Assembly (NCBI RefSeq): GCF_016862775.1
Contig: NZ_BONP01000003.1
Location: 1 to 64,000, forward strand
Source: Cellulomonas phragmiteti
GTDB lineage: Bacteria > Actinomycetota > Actinomycetes > Actinomycetales > Cellulomonadaceae
Length of the DNA: 64,000 bases
Direction of reading: 5' to 3'
The position numbers and the translations under genes are program-made. Every line of letters starts with the position of its first letter. Position 1 is the stretch's first letter. Positions 16,605 through 25,004 of this stretch are shown in pieces. Under the pieces are notes generated by a model. The model was given only the letters and a program-made list of their open reading frames with translations, was not told where the DNA came from and ran no database searches.

Positions 16605-18340
16605 AGGACGACGTGACCCGCGACGACGTGACCCCGCCCTCCGCACCGGCGTACCGCCCCGAGGGGCTCGACGACGCGTTCACCGACGGCGGCGACCCAC
16701 GACCCGCCGACGCGGGGTCCGGCTCCCTGCCCGCCCTCGGGCTCGTCGGCTGGCTGCGCTGGGTGTGGCGCCAGCTGACGAGCATGCGCGTCGCCCTGCT
16801 GCTGCTCGTGCTGCTGGCCGTCGCGGCCGTGCCCGGGACGATGTTCCCGCAGCGCCCGCAGGACCCGGCGGCCGTGGCCGCCTACCTCACCGACAACCCG
16901 TCGACCGGCCCCTGGCTGGACCGGCTCGGGTTCTTCGACGTCTACGCCTCGGTGTGGTTCTCGGCCGTCTACCTGCTGCTGTTCGCCTCCCTCGTCGGCT
17001 GCATCGTGCCGCGCACGCGCGTGCACGCCGCGGCGCTGCGCGGCCGCCCGCCGCGCACGCCGCGCAGGTTCGGGCGGTTCCCGGCGCAGGGGGAGGGGAC
17101 CTCGGACGACGAGCCGCGGGTCGTCGTGGAGCGTGCCGCGGCGGTGCTGCGCCGGCGGCGCCTGGGGGTCCCGTGGTTCCGCGCCGACGTGCACGACGAG
17201 GGCGCCGGCACGTGGTCGGTGTCCGCGGAGCGCGGCTACCTGCGCGAGACCGGCAACCTCGTGTTCCACCTGGCGCTGCTGGGCCTGCTGGTCGCCATGG
17301 CCACCGGCCAGATGCTGCACTACCGCGGCCAGGCGATCGTCGTCCAGGGCACGGGGTTCGCCAACGTGCAGGCCGCCTACGACACGTTCGAGCGGGGGAC
17401 CGCCTTCGACCCCGCCGACCTCGAGCCGTTCACGTTGCGGCTGGACGAGTTCGAGTCCCGGTTCGACCCCGTGACCCTGCAGTCCCGGGACTTCACCGCC
17501 TACGTCACGGTCACCGAGCCCGGCGGCGAGCCCGTGGAGCGCACCGTCAAGGTCAACCACCCGATCGTCGCCGGGGGTGCCAAGGTCTACCTGCAGGGCA
17601 ACGGGTACGCCCCGGCCGTCACCGTGCGCGACGCGTCCGGCGAGGTCGCGTTCTCCGGTGCCGTGCCGTTCCTGCCGCAGGACGCCGTCTACACGTCGCG
17701 CGGCGTCGTCAAGGTGCCCGACGTGGCGGACGGCCAGCCGCAGATCGGCCTCGTCGGGTTCCTGCTGCCCACGGCCCAGGAGCCCGCGCCGGGACTGTGG
17801 CGCTCGGTCGACCCGCAGCCGCAGGACCCGCTGCTCGTGCTGTCGGTGTGGGCCGGCAACCTGGGGCTCGACACCGGCGTCCCGCAGAACGTCTACCGGC
17901 TCGACGAGTCGCGCATGGAGCAGGCCGTCGACGACGACGGCGACGTCGTCACGCTGTACGTGCGCCCCGGCCAGACCGTCGAGCTGCCGGACGGCCTGGG
18001 CACGCTGACGTTCGACGAGCTGCCGCGGTTCGTCGCGCTCGACCTGCGCCACGACCCGTCGCTGGCGTGGGTGCTGACGTTCTCGCTGCTCGCCCTGGCC
18101 GGCCTGACCGCCTCGCTGTTCGCCCCGCGCCGGCGGCTGTGGGTGCGGGCCGCCCCCGGGCAGCGCCGGGACGAAGGTCCCGGCGCCGGGACTACAGTGG
18201 TCACGGCCGCCGGGCTCGCCCGTGGTGACGACGTCGGCCTGCAGCCCGAGCTCGACCGCGTCCTCGCGCGCGTGCTCGGTGCGCCGGCCCCGTCGCACGA
18301 CGCGACCGGGCTCGACACCCCGCAGGAGGGCAGGACATGA
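16601..18340 (+). CDS. resB: Cytochrome c biogenesis protein ResB
   Basis: A 579-residue System II component. Transmembrane helices are near residues 60-85 ([23 protein letters not shown] region), 115-135 and 220-245, followed by a large extracytoplasmic domain and a final helix near residue 490. With CcsB (next gene) it forms the haem export and cytochrome c synthetase complex. The typical MFPQRPQDP and [20 protein letters not shown] signatures are present. The GTG start overlaps the ccdA stop by four bases; the C-terminal 70 residues are a cytosolic, probably disordered tail that ends overlapping ccsB. Confidence 0.93.
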   Translation: MKDDVTRDDVTPPSAPAYRPEGLDDAFTDGGDPRPADAGSGSLPALGLVGWLRWVWRQLTSMRVALLLLVLLAVAAVPGTMFPQRPQDPAAVAAYLTDNPSTGPWLDRLGFFDVYASVWFSAVYLLLFASLVGCIVPRTRVHAAALRGRPPRTPRRFGRFPAQGEGTSDDEPRVVVERAAAVLRRRRLGVPWFRADVHDEGAGTWSVSAERGYLRETGNLVFHLALLGLLVAMATGQMLHYRGQAIVVQGTGFANVQAAYDTFERGTAFDPADLEPFTLRLDEFESRFDPVTLQSRDFTAYVTVTEPGGEPVERTVKVNHPIVAGGAKVYLQGNGYAPAVTVRDASGEVAFSGAVPFLPQDAVYTSRGVVKVPDVADGQPQIGLVGFLLPTAQEPAPGLWRSVDPQPQDPLLVLSVWAGNLGLDTGVPQNVYRLDESRMEQAVDDDGDVVTLYVRPGQTVELPDGLGTLTFDELPRFVALDLRHDPSLAWVLTFSLLALAGLTASLFAPRRRLWVRAAPGQRRDEGPGAGTTVVTAAGLARGDDVGLQPELDRVLARVLGAPAPSHDATGLDTPQEGRT

Positions 18341-19356
18341 GCGTCGCCGAGCTGAGCGACCTGTTCGTCTGGTCGGCCGCGACCGCGCTGACGATCGCGC
18401 TGATCGCGTACTCGGTCGACCTCGCGCGGCTCACCGAGGCCGCGCAGGCCGCCCGTGCCGCGGCGCGCGAGCCCGTCACCGTCGGGGGGCCCTCGGTCGC
18501 CGCGGCGACGGCGCCGTCGGGGGTCACGGGCGGCGCCCGCGGGACCCGGGCGACCGGCATCGCGCGGTCCACCCTCGTGCTCGGCACGCTCCTGCTGCTC
18601 GTGGGCATCGTGCTGCGCGGCGTGGCGGCGGGACGCTCACCCACCGCCAACATGTACGAGTTCACGATCCTCGGCACCTTCTGCGCGCTCGTCGCGCTCC
18701 TGGTCATGCAGCGCCGCCGGCCCATCGCGTTCGTCGGGGTCGTCGTGTCGGGCATCGCCGTGCTGGCCCTCGTCCTCGCGCTCAACACCCTCCACGTGCA
18801 GGCCGACGCGGTGCAGCCCGCGCTGCAGCGCTACTGGCTCGTCATCCACGTCGGTGTCGCGATCATCGCGACCGGCATCTCGACGGTCGCGTTCGCGACG
18901 ACGGTGCTGCAGGTCCTGCGCGACGCGCGGGACACGGGTCGCTCGCGCCTCGAGCGGCCGTGGTCGCGGCTCGACGGCGTCCGCCAGGCGTTCCACGGCG
19001 CCCGCGTCACCGGTCCGTCGTTCGCGTGGCTCGAGCAGGTGCCCGACGCGCGCCGGCTCGAGGCCTCCTCGTTCCGGCAGCACGCGGTCGGCTTCGTCCT
19101 GTGGACGCTGACCCTCATCGGCGGCGCGATCTGGGCGGAGGAGGCCTGGGGCCGGTACTGGGGCTGGGACCCCAAGGAGGTCGGCACGTTCGTCGCCTGG
19201 GTCGTGTACGCCGCCTACCTGCACGCCCGCACCACGCGCGGGTGGGCGGGCCGGCGTGCGGCCTACCTCGTGTTCGTCGCGTACGGCGTCGTGCTCGCCA
19301 ACTTCACGGTCGTCAACCTCTACATCCCCGGCAACCACTCGTACTCGGGGCTCTGA
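18337..19356 (+). CDS. ccsB: Cytochrome c biogenesis protein CcsB (CcsA/HemC-type synthetase)
   Basis: A 339-residue membrane protein with about eight helices and the haem-handling WWD-type motif WGRYWGWDPKEVGTFVAW near residue 270. Candidate haem-ligand histidines are in VIHVGVAI and on the later helix with YLHARTTRGW. It completes the ResA-CcdA-ResB-CcsB System II set; the ATG overlaps the resB stop (ATGA). An extra Ala/Thr-rich cytosolic loop occupies about 40-65. No cytochrome c gene is in the window, so the clients lie elsewhere. Confidence 0.93.
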   Translation: MSVAELSDLFVWSAATALTIALIAYSVDLARLTEAAQAARAAAREPVTVGGPSVAAATAPSGVTGGARGTRATGIARSTLVLGTLLLLVGIVLRGVAAGRSPTANMYEFTILGTFCALVALLVMQRRRPIAFVGVVVSGIAVLALVLALNTLHVQADAVQPALQRYWLVIHVGVAIIATGISTVAFATTVLQVLRDARDTGRSRLERPWSRLDGVRQAFHGARVTGPSFAWLEQVPDARRLEASSFRQHAVGFVLWTLTLIGGAIWAEEAWGRYWGWDPKEVGTFVAWVVYAAYLHARTTRGWAGRRAAYLVFVAYGVVLANFTVVNLYIPGNHSYSGL

Positions 19357-19363
19357 GCCGCGC

Positions 19364-19423
19364 CACGGACGTGCGGCGCACGGACGTGCGACGGCACGGA
19401 CGGGCTGCGCGGACGGGCTGCGC
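19364..19423 (+). repeat. Short direct repeats between ccsB and the PLDc_N gene
   Basis: Two copies of CACGGACGTGCG (19364-19375, 19379-19390) are followed by two tandem copies of GGACGGGCTGCGC (19398-19410, 19411-19423). They fill most of the 74-bp convergent intergenic gap. Role unknown; possibly slippage products. Confidence 0.6.
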
Positions 19424-19430
19424 GGACGGT

Positions 19431-19802
19431 CTAGGCCGACGGCTTGCCGTCGGGGGCGTCGGCCGTGCCGGGTCCCTCGGCGGTGTCGTCGCGCGACCCC
19501 TGCTCCGGCGTGCCCTCCTGCCGGGCGCGTCGGCGCTGCTCCTGCTCGAGCCGGAAGAGGAACTCCGGGTCGTCGTCGGGCGCGACGGGTCCCCGGCTGC
19601 GCGGGCCGGCGGTGCCCGTGCGCGGGGTGCCGCGGCTGACGACGAGCCAGACCACGCCGCCCAGGACCGGCAGGGCGAGCACCACGAGCAGCCAGACCGG
19701 CGCCGGCAGGCCGCGGCGCGTGCGCTCGTCGCTGCCCAGCACGTCGAAGACGCAGTAGACGGTGAACGCGACGACGAGGACGAGCGGCAGGTACCTGAGC
19801 AC
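19431..19802 (-). CDS. Small membrane protein with PLDc N-terminal domain
   Basis: A 123-residue protein with two transmembrane helices (about 4-22 and 38-58) and the PLDc_N signature RRGLPAPVWLLVVLALPVLGGVVWLVVSR. A charged, Glu/Arg-rich cytosolic tail follows (DPEFLFRLEQEQRRRARQEG). Such stand-alone PLDc_N proteins are common in actinobacteria and of unknown role. GTG at 19802 is six bases after TAGGGT (minus strand), a leaderless-type start that faces a similar start of the divergent gene 42 bp away. Confidence 0.83.
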   Translation of the reverse strand: MLRYLPLVLVVAFTVYCVFDVLGSDERTRRGLPAPVWLLVVLALPVLGGVVWLVVSRGTPRTGTAGPRSRGPVAPDDDPEFLFRLEQEQRRRARQEGTPEQGSRDDTAEGPGTADAPDGKPSA

Positions 19803-19844
19803 CTGTCCACCCTAGACGCGTCGGCCGCGGCCTACCCTGGGGGA

Positions 19845-20162
19845 GTGCCTGTCGTCGTCTACTCCCTGCTGCGCGCCGCGCTGTTCCTCGCCGCCACCGG
19901 GCTGCTCTGGTGGGCCGGGATGCGCTCGTGGCTCGCCCCCGTGCTCGCCGCCGTCATCGCCTGGGGCCTGTCGTACGTCCTCCTGGCCCGCCAGCGCGAC
20001 GCCGCCGCGCTGCACCTCGCGCAGCGTGCGGCGCAGCGCCGTGCGCGCGGCGGCCTGGGCGCGCGCGCCCACGAGGACGCGGCGGCCGAGGACGCAGAGA
20101 TCCAGGACGCGGAGATCCAGGACGCCGAGATCCAGGACGCCGAGCCGGGCGTCGACCGCTAG
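19845..20162 (+). CDS. DUF4229 small membrane protein
   Basis: A 105-residue protein with two hydrophobic helices (about 5-22 and 28-46) and the DUF4229 pattern YSLLRAALFLAATGLLWW...LSYVLLARQRD, ending in a charged tail. The tail carries three copies of AEIQD from a 15-bp tandem repeat. GTG 19845 lies six bases after TACCCT (19833-19838), so a leaderless start is likely. Function unknown; the family usually occurs near menaquinone genes, as here. Confidence 0.85.
   Translation: MPVVVYSLLRAALFLAATGLLWWAGMRSWLAPVLAAVIAWGLSYVLLARQRDAAALHLAQRAAQRRARGGLGARAHEDAAAEDAEIQDAEIQDAEIQDAEPGVDR
20091..20144 (+). repeat. 15-bp tandem coding repeat
   Basis: Three full units of gacgcNgagatccag (20091-20135) and a 9-bp partial unit encode DAEIQ repeats in the DUF4229 tail. 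The unit is a multiple of three, so copy-number change keeps the frame. Confidence 0.85.
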
Positions 20163-20210
20163 CCGCGCGGACGGCGGGGCCCGTCGCGGCGACGCCCGCC
20201 GCGGCGACGC

Positions 20211-21080
20211 TCAGAGCGCGAGGCCGAGGCCCAGCAGCACGCCGAAGGCGAGCTCGAGCATCCCTGTGCCGCCCAGCACCGGCACCAGCGCGATCCCGCG
20301 CGCACCGGCGAGCACGCCGACGGCGAGCAGCACCGCGGGGGTCAGCAGCAGGAGCACGAGCAGCGACCACGGCGCGACGACCACGCACGCCGCCCCCAGC
20401 AGCACGGGCAGCACGACCATCACCGCGTACAGGCGTCGGGCCCGGTGGTCGCCGATGCGCACCGCCAGGGTGCGCTTGCCGACCAGGGCGTCAGTCTGGA
20501 TGTCCCGCAGGTTGTTGACCATGAGCAGCGCGCACGCGAGCAGGCCGATCGCGACGGACCCCACGGCCGAGAGCCACGTCACGTGGCCCAGCTGCGTGTA
20601 CGTCGTGCCGAGCACGGCCACGAGGCCGAAGAACACGAACACCCCGACCTCGCCGAGCCCGAGGTAGCCGTACGGCCGCCGCCCGCCGGTGTACGTCCAC
20701 CCCCCGACGATGCACAGCACGCCGACGGCCACCAGCCACCAGGAGCCGGTGAGGACGATCAGCCACATCCCCAAGGCCGAGGCGACCGCGAACGACACGA
20801 ACGCGGCGTTGCGCACCTGGCGCGGGGGCGCGGCGCCCGACGCCGTCAGGCGCATCGGCCCCACGCGGTCGACGTCGGTGCCGCGGACCCCGTCGGAGTA
20901 GTCGTTGGCGTAGTTGACGGCGACCTGCAGCGCGATCCCCACGCCGGTGGCGAGCACCGCCCGGCCGAGGTGCGCCCCGCCGGCGTGCGCCGCGGCGCCC
21001 GTCCCGACGAGGACGGGGGCGATCGCGGCGGGCAGGGTGCGGGGGCGCGCACCGGCGAGCCATTCGGAGGCGGTGGCCAT
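20211..21080 (-). CDS. menA: 1,4-dihydroxy-2-naphthoate polyprenyltransferase MenA
   Basis: A 289-residue UbiA-superfamily membrane enzyme that attaches the polyprenyl chain to dihydroxynaphthoate. The first Asp-rich motif is NYANDYSDGVRGTD and the second is NNLRDIQTDALVGKRTLAVRIG; about eight to nine hydrophobic helices are visible. AGGAG precedes the ATG by six bases. It follows menE on the same strand after a 50-bp gap containing two perfect 18-bp tandem repeats, so the pair is probably one transcript. Confidence 0.95.
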   Translation of the reverse strand: MATASEWLAGARPRTLPAAIAPVLVGTGAAAHAGGAHLGRAVLATGVGIALQVAVNYANDYSDGVRGTDVDRVGPMRLTASGAAPPRQVRNAAFVSFAVASALGMWLIVLTGSWWLVAVGVLCIVGGWTYTGGRRPYGYLGLGEVGVFVFFGLVAVLGTTYTQLGHVTWLSAVGSVAIGLLACALLMVNNLRDIQTDALVGKRTLAVRIGDHRARRLYAVMVVLPVLLGAACVVVAPWSLLVLLLLTPAVLLAVGVLAGARGIALVPVLGGTGMLELAFGVLLGLGLAL

Positions 21081-21091
21081 CGTGCTCCTGT

Positions 21092-21127
21092 TCGTCGGGG
21101 TGGGGCGAGTCGTCGGGGTGGGGCGAG
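21092..21127 (-). repeat. Tandem 18-bp duplication in the menE-menA gap
   Basis: Two perfect head-to-tail copies of tcgtcggggtggggcgag (21092-21109, 21110-21127) make up most of the spacer between the menE stop and the menA ribosome site. It looks like a recent duplication that lengthens the spacer. Confidence 0.8.
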
Positions 21128-21130
21128 GGG

Positions 21131-22282
21131 TCAGGCGGAGGGGTGCCGGGCCATCAGCTGCGTCGCGAGGCGCGCGACGGCCCGCCGGTCGGGCTTGCCC
21201 GGACCGCGCGCCGGCAGCTCGTCGACCACGAGCACCTGCCGCGGTGCGCTGGCCGGCCCGAGCGCCGCCGCGACGGCGGTGCGCAGCGGGGTCAGGGCCG
21301 GCGCGGTGCCGTCCTGCGTGACGACGACCGCCACGACGGACTGGCCCCAGTGCTGGTCCGGGACCCCCACCACGCAGACCTCGCGCACGTCGGCGAGCCC
21401 GCCGACGACCTCCTCCACCGCGAACGGGTCGACCTTGACGCCCCCGGTCACCAGCACGTCGTCGAGCCGGCCCAGGACGTGCAGGACGCCCCCCTCGAGC
21501 CGCCCGCGGTCGGCGGTGCGCAGCCAGCGGCGTCCGCCGCTGGTGGTGAAGGTCGTCGCGTCCAGGTCGGGCCGGTGCAGGTACCCGGTCGCGAGCACCG
21601 GGCCGCTGAGCGCGACCCGCTGCTCGGCGTCCACGCTGACGGTGACGCCGTCCAGCGGGTGACCGTCGTACACGCAGCCCCCGCAGGTCTCCGTCATGCC
21701 GTACGTCGTGACCACCCGCAGCCCGGCGGCGCGTGCCCGGGCCAGCAGCGACGGCGGGCACGCGGCGCCCCCGACCAGGACCGCGTCGAACCCCAGCGCC
21801 GCGTCCGTCGCGTCCGGGTCGTCGAGGACCCGCACGAGCTGGGTGGGGACGAGCGAGGTGTGGTGCGGCCCGGGGCCGGCGGTCGCGGCGCGGGCCGCCG
21901 CCGTGAACCCGGCGGCGCGGAAGGGCCCCGGTGGCAGGGTCGCCGGGTCGCGCCCGGCGAGCAGGGCACGCAGCACCACCTGCAGGCCGGCCACGTGGTG
22001 CACGGGCAGGGCGAGCAGCCACGACCCGGGGCCGCCGAGGCGGGCGGCGGTCGCCGCCGCGGACGCCCGCAGCGCGGCGACCGACAGCATGACGTCGCGC
22101 GGGTGCCCGGTCGACCCCGACGTGCGCACGACGACCGCGACGTCCTCCGGCACGCGGTGCGCGGGCCCGGGGACCGGGACGTCGAGGACCCGCACCGCCG
22201 GACCGGTGCCGTCGAGCGCCGCGGTCAGGGCGGGGACGAGGTCCTGCACCTGCGCGGGCACGTCGCGCAGCGGCCGGTCCAC
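21131..22282 (-). CDS. menE: o-Succinylbenzoate-CoA ligase MenE
   Basis: A 383-residue ANL-superfamily AMP-forming ligase, the compact actinobacterial type. The P-loop reads RTSGSTGHPRDVMLS (Arg where Lys is usual), the adenine/acid region is VTTYGMTETCGGCVYDG, the hinge is TADRGRLEGGVLHVLGRLDD, and the catalytic Lys is in ARGPGKPDRRAV. It activates succinylbenzoate as a CoA thioester for MenB. The GTG at 22282 lies six bases after TACGCT on the minus strand, indicating a leaderless transcript; an upstream GTG at 22288 is possible. Confidence 0.93.
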   Translation of the reverse strand: MDRPLRDVPAQVQDLVPALTAALDGTGPAVRVLDVPVPGPAHRVPEDVAVVVRTSGSTGHPRDVMLSVAALRASAAATAARLGGPGSWLLALPVHHVAGLQVVLRALLAGRDPATLPPGPFRAAGFTAAARAATAGPGPHHTSLVPTQLVRVLDDPDATDAALGFDAVLVGGAACPPSLLARARAAGLRVVTTYGMTETCGGCVYDGHPLDGVTVSVDAEQRVALSGPVLATGYLHRPDLDATTFTTSGGRRWLRTADRGRLEGGVLHVLGRLDDVLVTGGVKVDPFAVEEVVGGLADVREVCVVGVPDQHWGQSVVAVVVTQDGTAPALTPLRTAVAAALGPASAPRQVLVVDELPARGPGKPDRRAVARLATQLMARHPSA

Positions 22283-22402
22283 CCGCACAGCGTAGGTCGT
22301 CCGTCCTGCGTCGCGCGCTGCGGGCCGGTGCGCGGTGCCGTCCGACCGGTGGCCGCAGCACGTCGCCGGGGTGGCGCGGGCGGGGCGTGCGCGCGGGCGT
22401 CG

Positions 22403-22408
22403 TAGAGT
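22403..22408 (+). promoter_or_regulatory. Possible -10 box of the DUF3048 gene
   Basis: TAGAGT in a TCGTAGAGTGT context lies about 95 bp before the DUF3048 start and points along the plus strand. No convincing -35 is seen. The following leader is GC-rich. Confidence 0.35.
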
Positions 22409-22502
22409 GTCCGCGGTCCGGCGCGTCCGGGCGGGCACCGCACCGCGGGCCCAGGGACGGACGGACGGCAGAACGCCGCAGCGGCGGGGGACGGGAGTGA
22501 CG

Positions 22503-23606
22503 ATGTCAGCGACGGCGGCACGCAGCGGATCGACGAGCACGGGCGCGGCACGCGGCTGGCACGTCCGGACCCGCGCCCTGGCAGCGACCGGAGCGCTCCT
22601 GGCGCTCGCGGCGTGCGGCTCGCCCGCGACGACGCAGCCCGCGCCCACCGTCACGGCGGAGGCGGAGGTCGTCGCCGACAAGCAGGCCGTCCCCGCACCG
22701 GAGGTGCCGCCGACGTGGCCGCTGACGGGCGTCGCGGGGACGCCCGACCCCCGCCCGGCCATCGGCGTGAAGATCGAGAACACCGCGGTCGCCCGGCCCC
22801 AGTCCGGGCTGGAGCAGGCCGACGTGGTCTGGGAGACGATCGTCGAGTTCGAGGTCTCGCGGTTCGTCGCCGTGTTCCACTCGCAGGCTCCCGAGGAGGT
22901 CGGCCCGATCCGGTCGGTCCGTCCCATGGACCCGCTGATCGTCGCGCCGCTGGGCGGCATGCTGGCCTACTCCGGCGGGCAGCCGGGCATCCTCGAGCTC
23001 GTGGCGGCCTCCGGCGTGCAGCAGATCTCGCACGACGCGGGTGCCCCCGGTCTGTACCGCTCGCGTGCGCGCACCGCCCCGCACAACGTCTACGGCACGC
23101 TCAGCACGTGGTGGGGGATCGCCGAGGCGGGCCGCACGGCGCCGCCCGAGCAGTTCGCGTTCGCCCGTAGCCCCGAGCTCGCCGCCGCCGCGACCGCCGG
23201 GACCCCGGCCGCGACCCTGTCCTTCCGGCTGTCGAGCCAGTCCCAGCCGGTCTGGACCTGGGACGCGGCGACGGGCACGTGGCTGCGGTCCGAGGGCTCG
23301 ACACCGGCGACCGCGGCGAGCGGGGCGCGCCTGTCGGCCGTCAACGTGGTCGCCGTCACCGCCAACCACCCGAACACCCCCTTCGGTGCCCAGGGCGGCG
23401 CGCCGGTGCCCACGTACGACCTCGTCGGGTCGGGTGACGCCGTCGTCGCGACGGGCGGCAGCACCGTCGCCGTGCGCTGGCAGAAGGACGCGCAGGACCA
23501 GCCGCTGCGGCTCTACCTGCCGGACGGCTCCGAGGCGACGCTCGCCCCGGGCAACACCTGGGTGGAGATGGTCCCCGCCGGCTCCGGGTCGCTCACCGTC
23601 TCCTGA
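22503..23606 (+). CDS. DUF3048 (YerB-like) lipoprotein
   Basis: A 367-residue exported protein. A lipobox LAAC ends at Cys38 after a long basic n-region, so it is a predicted lipoprotein. The DUF3048 N-terminal domain has the family features PAIGVKIENTAVARPQSGLEQADVVWE and PIRSVRPMDPLIVAPLGG; the C-terminal part with YDLVGSGD and WQKD forms the second DUF3048 domain. Function in the family is not established; B. subtilis YerB is the reference member. The ATG has GGGAG eight bases upstream; GTG 22497 is an alternative. Confidence 0.9.
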   Translation: MSATAARSGSTSTGAARGWHVRTRALAATGALLALAACGSPATTQPAPTVTAEAEVVADKQAVPAPEVPPTWPLTGVAGTPDPRPAIGVKIENTAVARPQSGLEQADVVWETIVEFEVSRFVAVFHSQAPEEVGPIRSVRPMDPLIVAPLGGMLAYSGGQPGILELVAASGVQQISHDAGAPGLYRSRARTAPHNVYGTLSTWWGIAEAGRTAPPEQFAFARSPELAAAATAGTPAATLSFRLSSQSQPVWTWDAATGTWLRSEGSTPATAASGARLSAVNVVAVTANHPNTPFGAQGGAPVPTYDLVGSGDAVVATGGSTVAVRWQKDAQDQPLRLYLPDGSEATLAPGNTWVEMVPAGSGSLTVS

Positions 23607-23793
23607 CCCCCGGGCACCGACCACCTCTCCCCGACCCCCGGGCGTCGTCCGACCCGATACCTGCGGAGGACGGTGCCCCGCCGGCTGTCCACCCCGCGGG
23701 GGAGGTGGCGGACGCCGCAGGGCTGACCTCCGCGCGCAGGGACGGGACCCGGGGGCGACGCGCCGCGGGTGCCCCGCGGACGACGCTGGGGAC

Positions 23794-23985
23794 ATGGCCG
23801 CACACACCACGCTCCCCGTCACCGTCCGCCCCCACCGCACCGCCCGGCGCGAGCCCGAGGACCACTCGGTCCGCTCCGCCGTCGCCGTCGTCGTCGCGGG
23901 ACTCGTCCTGGTCGCGCTGCTCGTCGGCGGCGGGGCGGTCGTCGCCACGCTCGTCGACCTCACGTCCTGGGTCGGCGGGGCCTGA
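23794..23985 (+). CDS. Small single-pass membrane protein
   Basis: A 63-residue protein: a basic N-terminus (TVRPHRTARREPEDHSVRS), one hydrophobic helix at about 29-50 (AVAVVVAGLVLVALLVGGGAVV) and a short C-terminus. No family is recognised. The ATG sits six bases after GACGCT, the same spacing as other leaderless starts here, which supports it. It converges on menB with a 4-bp gap. Confidence 0.6.
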   Translation: MAAHTTLPVTVRPHRTARREPEDHSVRSAVAVVVAGLVLVALLVGGGAVVATLVDLTSWVGGA

Positions 23986-23989
23986 CGCG

Positions 23990-24970
23990 TCAGTACGCGT
24001 ACCCGAACCCCGTCCAGTCCGGGTCGCGGCGCTGCAGGAACGCGTCCCGGCCCTCGACGGCCTCGTCCGTCATGTACGCCAGCCGCGTCGCCTCCCCGGC
24101 GAACACCTGCTGCCCGGCCAGGCCGTCGTCGGCCAGGTTGAACGCGAACTTCAGCATCCGCACCGCCTGCGGCGACTTGGTCGCGATGATCCGCGCGTAC
24201 TCCAGGCCCGCGTCCTCGAGGTCCGCGTGGGCGACGACGTCGTTGACGGCACCCCACGCGTGGGCGTCGTCCGCCGAGTACTCCCGCGCGAGGAAGAAGA
24301 TCTCCCGCGCGCGCTTCTGCCCGACCTGCCGCGCGAGGAGCGCGGAGCCGTACCCGCCGTCGAAGGACCCGACGTTCGCGTCGGTCTGCATGAACCGCGC
24401 GTGCTCGCGGCTCGCGATGCTCAGGTCCGCGACGACGTGCAGCGAGTGACCCCCGCCGGCGGCCCAGCCGTTGACGAGCGCGACGACGACCTTGGGCATC
24501 GTCCGGATCAGGCGCTGCACCTCGAGGATGTGCAGCCGGCCGGCGCGCGCCGGGTCCACGGCGGCGGCGCTCTCGCCGTCGGCGTACCGGTAGCCGTCGC
24601 GGCCGCGGATGCGCTGGTCCCCGCCCGAGCAGAACGCCCAGCCGCCGTCCTTGGGTGAGGGGCCGTTGCCCGTGAGCAGGACCGTGCCCACGTCCGACGA
24701 CGTCCGGGCGTGGTCGAGCACGGCGTACAGCTCGTCGACGGTGTGGGGGCGGAACGCGTTGCGCACCTCGGGACGGTGGAAGGCCACGCGCACGACCGGC
24801 AGGTCCCGCTCGACGGCGCCCGCCGCGGCCTGCTCGGCCGTGGGCCGCGCCCGCCCGCGGTGGTACGTCACGTCCGTGAGGTGCGCGAACCCCTCGACGT
24901 CGCGCCACCGCGCCGGGTCGAACGTCTCGGAGACGCGCACGGGCAGGGGGGCAGGGCCGCTCTCGCTCAC
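23990..24970 (-). CDS. menB: 1,4-Dihydroxy-2-naphthoyl-CoA synthase MenB
   Basis: A 326-residue crotonase-fold enzyme that ring-closes succinylbenzoyl-CoA. Oxyanion-hole segments are WAFCSGGDQ and VNGWAAGGGHSLHVVADLSIAS; the MenB-specific Asp/Tyr region is NVGSFDGGYGSALLARQVG, and the C-terminal swapped tail ends TGFGYAY. At 326 residues it has the extended N-terminus seen in mycobacterial MenB. GTG 24970 lies six bases after TAGGGT (minus strand). Its start and that of menC are only 34 bp apart, back to back. Confidence 0.96.
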   Translation of the reverse strand: MSESGPAPLPVRVSETFDPARWRDVEGFAHLTDVTYHRGRARPTAEQAAAGAVERDLPVVRVAFHRPEVRNAFRPHTVDELYAVLDHARTSSDVGTVLLTGNGPSPKDGGWAFCSGGDQRIRGRDGYRYADGESAAAVDPARAGRLHILEVQRLIRTMPKVVVALVNGWAAGGGHSLHVVADLSIASREHARFMQTDANVGSFDGGYGSALLARQVGQKRAREIFFLAREYSADDAHAWGAVNDVVAHADLEDAGLEYARIIATKSPQAVRMLKFAFNLADDGLAGQQVFAGEATRLAYMTDEAVEGRDAFLQRRDPDWTGFGYAY

Positions 24971-24976
24971 CGGACC

Positions 24977-24998
24977 ACCCTAGCCAGCGGCATAGCCT
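24977..24998. promoter_or_regulatory. Back-to-back leaderless promoters of menB and menC
   Basis: In a 34-bp intergenic gap, TAGGGT (minus strand, 24982-24977) precedes the menB GTG by six bases and TAGCCT (24993-24998) precedes the menC GTG by six bases. The -35 region of each would fall near or inside the other gene, so the two promoters must compete for polymerase. Confidence 0.65.
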
Positions 24999-25004
24999 GG
25001 TGCG

